From Curtobacterium sp. ZW137 (GTDB lineage Bacteria > Actinomycetota > Actinomycetes > Actinomycetales > Microbacteriaceae): a stretch of DNA of 64,000 bases. A program made the translations under genes and the position numbers. How positions within the stretch are numbered: position 1 is the stretch's first letter; every line of letters starts with the position of its first letter. Below, piece after piece: positions 58,685 through 64,000 of this stretch. The stretch spans positions 294,039 through 358,038 of the forward strand of contig NZ_RJKS01000002.1 in assembly GCF_003762905.1 (NCBI RefSeq). Direction: 5' to 3'. Below the pieces are notes generated by a model. That model was not told where the DNA came from. It did not search any database and saw nothing but the letters and a program-made list of their open reading frames with translations.

Positions 58685-60052
58685 CTACACCAGGTCGGGC
58701 GAGTCGAGCATCTCCGTCACCAGGGCGGCGATCGCCGAGCGCTCGGACCGCGTCAGCGTGACGTGTGCGAACAGCGGGTGTCCCTTGAGCCGCTCGATGA
58801 CCGACGCGACCCCGTCGTGCCGACCGACCCGCAGGTTGTCGCGCTGGGCGACGTCGTGGGTGAGCACGACCCGCGAGTTCTGCCCGATGCGGGAGAGCAT
58901 CGTGAGGAGCACGTTGCGCTCGAGCGACTGCGCCTCGTCCACGATCACGAAGGCGTCGTGCAGGGAGCGACCACGGATGTGGGTGAGCGGGAGCACCTCG
59001 AGCATGCCGCGCTCGACCACCTCGTCCAGCACGTTGTCGGAGACCAGCGCGCCGAGCGTGTCGTACACGGCCTGCGCCCACGGGTTCATCTTCTCGCCGG
59101 CGTCGCCGGGCAGGAAGCCGAGCTCCTGGCCGCCCACCGCGTAGAGCGGCCGGAACACCATGATCTTCTTGTGCTGCTGCCGTTCGAGCACCGCCTCGAG
59201 ACCGGCGCACAGGGCGAGCGCCGACTTCCCCGTGCCGGCACTGCCGCCGAGGGACACGATGCCGATCTCCGGGTCGAGGAGCGCGTCGATCGCGAGACGC
59301 TGTTCGGCAGAACGACCGCGGAGGCCGAACACCTCACGGTCGCCGCGCACCAGGGCGACGGAGCCGGCGGTGTGTACCCGACCGAGTGCGGATCCGCGCT
59401 CGGAGTGGATGACCACGCCGGTGTTCACCGGGACTCCGGCCAGCTGCGCGGACGCGATCTCCTCACGCTCGTAGAGGTCGGACATCTGCTCGCCGGACAC
59501 CTGCAGCTCGGCGATGCCCGTGTAGCCGGAGTCGACGGCGAGTTCGGCGCGGTACTCCTCGGCGGCGAGGCCGACGGACGCCGCCTTGACGCGGAGCGGG
59601 AGGTCCTTCGAGACCACCACCACGTCGAGGCCGTCGTTCGCCAGGTTCATCGCGACCGCGAGGATCCGCGAGTCGTTGTCGCCGAGCTGGAGCCCGGACG
59701 GCAGGACAGACTGGTTGGAGTGGTTCAGCTCGACGCGGAGCGAGCCGCCCGCGCCGACCGCCACCGGGAAGTCGAGCCGCTCGTGTTCGACACGGAGCTC
59801 GTCGAGGATGCGGAGGGCCTGCCGCGCGAAGTACCCGATCTCCGGGTCGTTGCGCTTGGACTCGAGTTCACTGACGACCACGACGGGCAGCACCACGGCG
59901 TGCTCGTCGAAGCGGAACAGGGCCCGCGGATCGCTCAGCAGGACCGAGGTGTCCAGCACGTAGGTGCGCTGGGCGGTCCTGGTCGACGCGTCGACCGAAG
60001 CCGACACCGACGCTGCTGACGAGGTTCCGTGGGAGACGTTCTGAGAGGTCAC
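58685..60052 (-). CDS. PIN-PhoH family protein (PhoH2-like)
   Basis: 455 aa. An N-terminal PIN nuclease domain ([30 protein letters not shown] acidic cluster) is fused to a PhoH ATPase domain (Walker [16 protein letters not shown], Walker [12 protein letters not shown]). In actinobacteria this fusion is an RNA helicase/RNase, known as PhoH2, often under toxin-antitoxin-like control. Start ambiguous: GTG at 60052 or 60058; the first has GGAG 5 nt upstream. Convergent with fumC. Confidence 0.92.
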   Translation of the reverse strand: MTSQNVSHGTSSAASVSASVDASTRTAQRTYVLDTSVLLSDPRALFRFDEHAVVLPVVVVSELESKRNDPEIGYFARQALRILDELRVEHERLDFPVAVGAGGSLRVELNHSNQSVLPSGLQLGDNDSRILAVAMNLANDGLDVVVVSKDLPLRVKAASVGLAAEEYRAELAVDSGYTGIAELQVSGEQMSDLYEREEIASAQLAGVPVNTGVVIHSERGSALGRVHTAGSVALVRGDREVFGLRGRSAEQRLAIDALLDPEIGIVSLGGSAGTGKSALALCAGLEAVLERQQHKKIMVFRPLYAVGGQELGFLPGDAGEKMNPWAQAVYDTLGALVSDNVLDEVVERGMLEVLPLTHIRGRSLHDAFVIVDEAQSLERNVLLTMLSRIGQNSRVVLTHDVAQRDNLRVGRHDGVASVIERLKGHPLFAHVTLTRSERSAIAALVTEMLDSPDLV

Positions 60053-60279
60053 GACCACTCCATCCCCGGGCCGCGAACGACCCGGTCCTTGTCCTCGACA
60101 CGGCCACGGAGCGGGTCCCGAAGCACCGACTGTGGCCGCTTCGATCGGGCGCGGTGCCCGATGCGGCAAAGCTACGTCCGGCCACCGACAGGGTCGCCAT
60201 CGACACGCGGATCGCTCGGTTACGTTCGCGTGAACGGGACCTGAGAGCGAGCGGCGGGCGAGCCGGCCCCGCCGCGCGA

Positions 60280-61413
60280 CTAGAAGGAGGTGGCGTAGGA
60301 GATGCAGGCGTCCCGGAACATGTCGAGCGTCTCGTCCGTCGTCGACGCGAACACCGACACGCGGACGGTCCCGAGCCGGGTGCTGGTCGTCACGCCGTGG
60401 TTGTGCAGCGCGGCGGACAGCGCGGTGAGGCGCCCCTCGGCCGGCCGGAGCACCACGATGCCGGCACGCTCGGCCGGGTCGCGGCTCGACTCGACCTCGA
60501 GCCCGAACTCGTCGGCGATCGCGAAGACCCGCTCGACCCGGTCCGCGACGCGCTCCTGCACCGCCCGGACCCCCACGGCCGTGAGGCGCTCGAGCGAGAC
60601 CGCGAGCCGTGCCTGGGCGACGGGGTCGATCCGCGTCATCGTGAACCCGGCGGCACCCGGGCGGACCGAGGGCACCTCGACGGGCCAGCCGGTGGTGCCG
60701 TGCGGGCCGGAGAGCGCCGGCTGGAGGCGCTCGAGCGCACGGTCACTGAAGGCGGTGAAGCCGGTGCCCCACCCGGCGTGCAGCCACTTCTGGCCGCCGG
60801 TGGCGACGACGTCGGCGACCTCGTACGGGGCGTCGACCACGCCGAAGCCCTGGATCGCGTCGACGATGAGCAGGCGGTCGCCGATCACGTCACGGATCCC
60901 GGCCAGGTCGGCGAGGTACCCGGTGCGCCAGTCGACGAGCGACACGGCGACGGCGGTGATCGCGTCCTCGGGCGAGGCGGGCGTGGCGGCCAGCCAGGAC
61001 TCGACGAGGGACGGCGTGACCCAGCCGGCACCGGACTCGATGACGACGGGACGGACGCGGCCGCCGGTGGCGGACGCGGCGCTGGCGAGTGCGAGCGGCA
61101 TCGACGGGTACTCGTCCGCGGCGACGAGCACGCCGCCGGTGAGGCCGAACGCGGTGTGCAGGAGCCCGGGGGTCGTCGCGGTCTGCGAGACGACCTGGTC
61201 CGCGCGGCGACCGACCAGGCGCGCGGCAACGGCGCGGACGCGGGCGTCCTGCTCGTCGAGCGTCTCCATGGCGCCGAAGCGCATGTGCTCCTGGATGGTG
61301 CCGAGGACGCGCTGTTCCTCGAGCACGGCGGTCTGCACCGGGCCGAACGCGGCGTGGTCGAGGTACCCGGGTTCCTCGGCGAAGCCGGCGACGTACTCGT
61401 CGATCTCGATCAC
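60280..61413 (-). CDS. Aminotransferase class V-fold PLP enzyme
   Basis: 377 aa. PLP lysine in [17 protein letters not shown], aspartate in [17 protein letters not shown], and an N-terminal [12 protein letters not shown]. Related to cysteine-desulfurase/kynureninase-like and isopenicillin-N-epimerase-like enzymes; the ~360-aa length and the W in QKWL favour the epimerase-like/kynureninase-like branch. No pathway neighbours fix the substrate. GTG start at 61413. Confidence 0.87.
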   Translation of the reverse strand: MIEIDEYVAGFAEEPGYLDHAAFGPVQTAVLEEQRVLGTIQEHMRFGAMETLDEQDARVRAVAARLVGRRADQVVSQTATTPGLLHTAFGLTGGVLVAADEYPSMPLALASAASATGGRVRPVVIESGAGWVTPSLVESWLAATPASPEDAITAVAVSLVDWRTGYLADLAGIRDVIGDRLLIVDAIQGFGVVDAPYEVADVVATGGQKWLHAGWGTGFTAFSDRALERLQPALSGPHGTTGWPVEVPSVRPGAAGFTMTRIDPVAQARLAVSLERLTAVGVRAVQERVADRVERVFAIADEFGLEVESSRDPAERAGIVVLRPAEGRLTALSAALHNHGVTTSTRLGTVRVSVFASTTDETLDMFRDACISYATSF

Positions 61414-61514
61414 AGTGGTGCACCTTTCACAGAAGCAGAACCCTGTGAGTGTACTGGGACCCGACCCGGCCGCCGAACCGGAGGGCCCGACGCGTCAGCC
61501 GCCGAACCGACGCG

Positions 61515-62300
61515 TCAGCCGCCGAACCGACGCGACCGCAGCCCGAAGTCACGCACGGCCCGGAGGAAGTCGACCTCGCGCAGGTCCGGGTAGAACGCCT
61601 CGACGAAGTAGAACTCGCTGTGCGCGCTCTGCCACAGCATGAAGTCCGACAGGCGCTGCTCCCCCGAGGTGCGGATCATCAGGTCCGGGTCCGGCTGGCC
61701 CTGCGTGTACAGGTGGTCGCCGATGAGCTCCGGCGTGAGCACCTCGGCGAGGGTGTCGAGCGTGCCGCCGCCCTCACCGTGCGCCCGGACGATGCTCCGC
61801 ATGGCGTCGGCGATCTCCCGCCGGCCGCCGTACCCGACCGCCAGGTTGATGTGCAGCCCGGTGTGGTCGGCACTCCGTGCCTCGGCCTCGGACAGTGCGG
61901 TGACGAGCTCCTCCGGCAGGCCGTCGTTCGACCCGACGTGCTGCACGCGCCACGACCGGTGGTGCGAGAGGCGGTCGGCCAGCGCGGCGATGATGCCGAT
62001 GAGCTGCTCGAGTTCGTCGCCGCCGCGGCCCTTGAGGTTGTCTGCGGAGAGCAGGTAGAGCGTGACGACCTGGACGCCGAGGTCGTCGCACCAGGACAGG
62101 AACTCGGGGATCTTCGCCGCGCCGGCCCGGTGGCCGTGCGCCGCGGTCTCGAGCCCGAGCTGCTTCGCCCAGCGACGGTTCCCGTCGACGATCATCGCGA
62201 CGTGCTTCGGCTTCGGTGCGTCCTCGATCTGGCGACGGATGCGCTGCTGGTACGCGCGGTAGAGGATCCCGCGTCCCGCCCAACCCAGCTTGCCCGTCAC
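61515..62300 (-). CDS. cis-Isoprenyl transferase (UppS/Z-FPP synthase family)
   Basis: 261 aa. Conserved regions: HVAMIVDGNRRWAKQLGLE (catalytic Asp), LYLLSADNLKGR, NLAVGYGGRREIADA and MIRTSGEQRLSDFMLWQSAHSEFYF. It makes Z-prenyl diphosphates for wall lipid carriers. Its neighbours (hemolysin III, small membrane protein, mca) match, from memory, the surroundings of the short-chain Z-FPP synthase Rv1086 in mycobacteria, so the product may be short-chain. GTG at 62300, TACGCT 6 nt upstream. Confidence 0.93.
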   Translation of the reverse strand: MTGKLGWAGRGILYRAYQQRIRRQIEDAPKPKHVAMIVDGNRRWAKQLGLETAAHGHRAGAAKIPEFLSWCDDLGVQVVTLYLLSADNLKGRGGDELEQLIGIIAALADRLSHHRSWRVQHVGSNDGLPEELVTALSEAEARSADHTGLHINLAVGYGGRREIADAMRSIVRAHGEGGGTLDTLAEVLTPELIGDHLYTQGQPDPDLMIRTSGEQRLSDFMLWQSAHSEFYFVEAFYPDLREVDFLRAVRDFGLRSRRFGG

Positions 62301-62306
62301 GCGACG

Positions 62307-62312
62307 AGCGTA
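62307..62312 (-). promoter_or_regulatory. -10 element, leaderless isoprenyl transferase gene
   Basis: TACGCT (minus strand) six nucleotides before the GTG at 62300. Confidence 0.5.
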
Positions 62313-62363
62313 GTGCACCGGACCTCGGTGCGGACTCCCAGCCGTCGGTCTGCCGGCCCTCCG

Positions 62364-62369
62364 TATCGT
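62364..62369 (+). promoter_or_regulatory. -10 element, leaderless hemolysin III gene
   Basis: TATCGT six nucleotides before the ATG at 62376. Confidence 0.5.
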
Positions 62370-62375
62370 CGGAGC

Positions 62376-63080
62376 ATGCAGCAGGACCTGGACACCGGAA
62401 CCCTCCCCCACGTCCCGTTCACGGAAGAAGCGGCGACCGCCGTCGACGAACGGCCCGCCTGGCGTGGGTGGATCCACCTCGGCACGTTCCCGTTCGCCGT
62501 CGCGATGGGGATCGTCCTGGTCACCCTCGCCGCCTCACCCGCCGCGAAGGCCGGTTCAGCGGTGTTCATGGCGACGTCGCTGATCATGTTCGGCGTCTCC
62601 GCGACCTACCACCGCTTCCCCTGGGGGCCGGTCGTCAAGCGCGTCCTGAAGCGCATCGACCACACGAACATCTTCCTGCTCATCGCGGGGACGTACACGC
62701 CCGTCGCGGTGTGTGCGCTGCCGCACACGCTGATGCTCGTGGTGCTGTGGGTGATGTGGGGCGGCGCGCTCCTCGGCATCGCCTTCCGGGTCTTCTGGAT
62801 CGGCGCGCCCCGGTGGCTCTACGTGCCGCTGTACCTCGCGCTCGGATGCGCGGCACTCGGGATCCTGCCGCAGCTCTTCGCCGCGAGCGTCCCGATGACG
62901 GTCCTGGTCCTGTCCGGTGGACTCGCGTACGTCGTGGGTGCGCTGGTCTACGGGTTCAAGCGACCGAACCCCTCGCCGACGTTCTTCGGCTTCCACGAGG
63001 TCTTCCACGCACTCACCGTCGCCGCCTTCGCGGCGCAGTGGGCGGGCATCCTGTTGGTGGCGCTGCACCCGGTGCGTTGA
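62376..63080 (+). CDS. Hemolysin III / PAQR-family membrane protein
   Basis: 234 aa with seven predicted transmembrane helices from ~32 to 230. PAQR metal motif: S/H in FGVSATYHRF, D and H in RIDHTNIFLLIAGTY and FGFHEVFHALTV near the C-terminus. The family (hemolysin III, YqfA, adiponectin-receptor-like) is thought to have membrane hydrolase activity; the haemolysin name is historical. Divergent from the isoprenyl transferase gene. Confidence 0.92.
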   Translation: MQQDLDTGTLPHVPFTEEAATAVDERPAWRGWIHLGTFPFAVAMGIVLVTLAASPAAKAGSAVFMATSLIMFGVSATYHRFPWGPVVKRVLKRIDHTNIFLLIAGTYTPVAVCALPHTLMLVVLWVMWGGALLGIAFRVFWIGAPRWLYVPLYLALGCAALGILPQLFAASVPMTVLVLSGGLAYVVGALVYGFKRPNPSPTFFGFHEVFHALTVAAFAAQWAGILLVALHPVR

Positions 63081-63181
63081 CGCTCGGCCCCGGTTCGCCC
63101 GGCGGCGCACCACGCGCGTTCCTTCCCATGACGCCCGCACTGGGAAGTCGAATCGCGCGTACGAGGTGGAAAGAAAGCACC

Positions 63182-63314
63182 CCCTACGCGCGATTCCACT
63201 CCCTACGCGCGATTCCGCTCACCACGCGCGGGTCGACCCACCACGCGGGGGTCGACCCACCACGCGGGATTCCACCCACCACGCGCGGGCCGACCCACCA
63301 CGCGCGAGTGAGCG
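63182..63314. repeat. 19-bp tandem repeat, seven units
   Basis: Seven imperfect 19-bp units, of the type CACCACGCGCGGGTCGACC, head to tail, with the last three or four most alike and the first two diverged (CCCTACGCGCGATTCCGCT). No spacers, so it is not a CRISPR array. Probably variable in copy number. Confidence 0.85.
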
Positions 63315-63325
63315 CACCGACAGGG

Positions 63326-63369
63326 CGGACGGGAGGCCCGTGGCGGGACCGCCACGGGCCTCCCGTCCG
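63326..63369. terminator. Perfect 20-bp-stem hairpin (palindrome family A)
   Basis: 20-nt arms identical to those at 11027-11070 (CGGACGGGAGGCCCGTGGCG), loop GGAC. It lies 15 bp beyond the stop of the leftward membrane protein gene and is also downstream of hemolysin III. Confidence 0.78.
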
Positions 63370-63383
63370 CCGATGGGTCGCGT

Positions 63384-63662
63384 CTACCCGCGTTCCGTGT
63401 CGTCGCCGACGTCGGTACGGCCCGGCTCGTCCGTGGGGACGGTCTCGCCACGCGCCTCGGCTTCCAGGCGCTCCCGGATCTCGGCGCGGTAGCGGGTCCG
63501 TCGGATGCGGCGGGTCATGTCGATGACGAGCAGGATCGTCACGACGGCGACGAGGGCGATCGCGATGAACCCGACGACGCCCGGTGTGACGTCCACGTCC
63601 GGGACGGTCGAGGTCGGGCTGGGGCTCGGGGTGGCGGCGAGTACTGCCGCGATGGTGCTCAC
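63384..63662 (-). CDS. Small membrane protein downstream of mca
   Basis: 92 aa: Ser/Pro/Thr-rich N-terminus, one transmembrane helix at about 30-52 (GVVGFIAIALVAVVTILLVIDM), then a basic-to-acidic cytoplasmic tail (TRRIRRTRYRAEIRERLEAEARGE). Function unknown; from memory, a comparable small membrane gene follows mca in mycobacteria. GTG start overlaps the mca stop (GTGA). Confidence 0.8.
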   Translation of the reverse strand: MSTIAAVLAATPSPSPTSTVPDVDVTPGVVGFIAIALVAVVTILLVIDMTRRIRRTRYRAEIRERLEAEARGETVPTDEPGRTDVGDDTERG

Positions 63663-64000
63663 GCGTTGACGTCCTGTTCCGGTGGGATCCCCGCGAAGAG
63701 GTCGGACTCCGGCAGGTCGGTGGGCACACGTGCCTCCACCAGCTGGTAGTCCTCGGTCGGCCACACCGTCGCGAGGAGGTCGTTCGGCCAGTAGAAGAAG
63801 GGGCTGTCGGGCGGCACCTGGGACGCGTGCGCACGGAGCGCTGCGTCCCGGGCGTCGAAGTACTCGTGCACGTCCACGTGCGTCGTCGCGAGGTCCGGGC
63901 GGTCCGCGAAGCGCTCCACCCACTCGCCGAGCTGCGGGACCAGGGGGCTGTCCGGGTCGCGTTCCTTCAGGGCCTCGTAGAAGGCGGTGAAGCGGCGCGG
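63659..64000 (-). CDS. mca: Mycothiol S-conjugate amidase, C-terminal part (5' end outside window)
   Basis: The last ~113 residues of a PIG-L-type deacetylase: RRFTAFYEALKERDPDSPL, then TTHVDVHEYFDARDAALRAHASQVPPDSPFFYWPNDLLATVWPTEDYQL, the typical Mca C-terminus. Mca hydrolyses mycothiol-toxin conjugates to mercapturates, so the organism makes mycothiol. The catalytic zinc region lies outside the window. Confidence 0.88.
   Translation of the reverse strand, partial: PRRFTAFYEALKERDPDSPLVPQLGEWVERFADRPDLATTHVDVHEYFDARDAALRAHASQVPPDSPFFYWPNDLLATVWPTEDYQLVEARVPTDLPESDLFAGIPPEQDVNA

Larger units (their letters stand above)
63081..63383. other. 303-bp intergenic region with minisatellite and hairpin
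   Basis: Between convergent hemolysin III and the 92-aa membrane protein gene. It holds the 19-bp tandem repeat (63182-63314) and the 44-bp hairpin (63326-63369). No gene seen. Confidence 0.8.

Noticed and set aside
60053..60279. Possible small gene between phoH and the aminotransferase
   Set aside because: Frames there lack start/RBS signals and look like non-coding composition; no feature could be supported.
62376..63080. Virulence haemolysin
   Set aside because: Hemolysin III/PAQR proteins are widespread housekeeping membrane proteins; the name does not imply cytotoxicity.
63182..63314. Possible CRISPR array
   Set aside because: The 19-bp units are directly contiguous with no unique spacers, and there are no cas genes.

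Overview
The window is chromosomal DNA of a very GC-rich actinobacterium. Several things point to Microbacteriaceae, and a Curtobacterium-like organism would fit, although the genus is inference only: a mycothiol-conjugate amidase (mca), DUF4245 and DUF6264-type membrane proteins, GTG starts and GTGA/ATGA stop-start overlaps throughout, and many genes whose -10 hexamer sits 6-7 nt before the start codon (leaderless pattern). No tRNA, rRNA or CRISPR array was seen.

Region by region. (1) 1-4.35 kb: glycine cleavage operon gcvT-gcvH-gcvP (gcvP runs off the left edge) behind a tandem glycine riboswitch. (2) 4.4-15.5 kb: mixed host genes, namely a BlaI repressor with an M56 peptidase, an EF-G-binding-type zinc protein, a LysR regulator, two GNAT acetyltransferases, a MalY/PatB C-S lyase, an isocitrate-lyase-family enzyme, an HD protein, an XRE-nucleotidyltransferase (MNT) plus HEPN toxin-antitoxin pair, a small XRE regulator and a methionine aminopeptidase. 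(3) 15.61-32.07 kb: a complete 16.4-kb prophage. It carries a large serine integrase, a RepA-like ATPase, HNH, terminase, portal, a fused protease-capsid protein, connectors, tail tube, tape measure, tail-tip proteins and a DUF2746 membrane protein, all leftward, plus two rightward accessory genes at the left end. Both attachment sites can be read. The phage recombined inside the 3' end of ychF and gave it a new stop codon; the old ychF tail lies 16.4 kb away at attL. (4) 32-35.5 kb: ychF, a small hydrolase, an exonuclease and an SRPBCC protein. (5) 35.5-47.3 kb: a myo-inositol catabolic island with a GntR regulator, a tautomerase and the leftward operon iolC-aldolase-iolA-iolB-iolD-iolE-iolG-iolH-transaldolase. 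Three matching palindromic operators tie the regulator, the tautomerase and the operon together. (6) 47.4-64 kb: rmuC, glpX, class II fba, an M18 aminopeptidase, ispH, xseA-xseB, DUF4245, beta-carbonic anhydrase, fumC, phoH, an aminotransferase V, a cis-isoprenyl transferase, hemolysin III, a small membrane protein and the 3' end of mca. From memory, ychF/ispH/xseAB/DUF4245/glpX/fum/phoH/isoprenyl transferase/hemolysin III/mca resembles a block in Mycobacterium tuberculosis; here the inositol island sits between ychF and ispH.

Non-coding structure is rich: a family of near-perfect intergenic palindromes (four sharing a GGAGGC(C/T)CG-type core, two sharing a GCACAACG-AAACCG outer arm), a 19-bp x 7 minisatellite, a hexamer repeat tract, and an iteron-like GGAGCAC cluster beside the phage ATPase gene. 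The most rewarding items are the reconstructed attP with long inverted arms, the very small prophage lacking any recognisable endolysin or repressor, the HTH-fused MNT-HEPN system, and the predicted inositol regulon.
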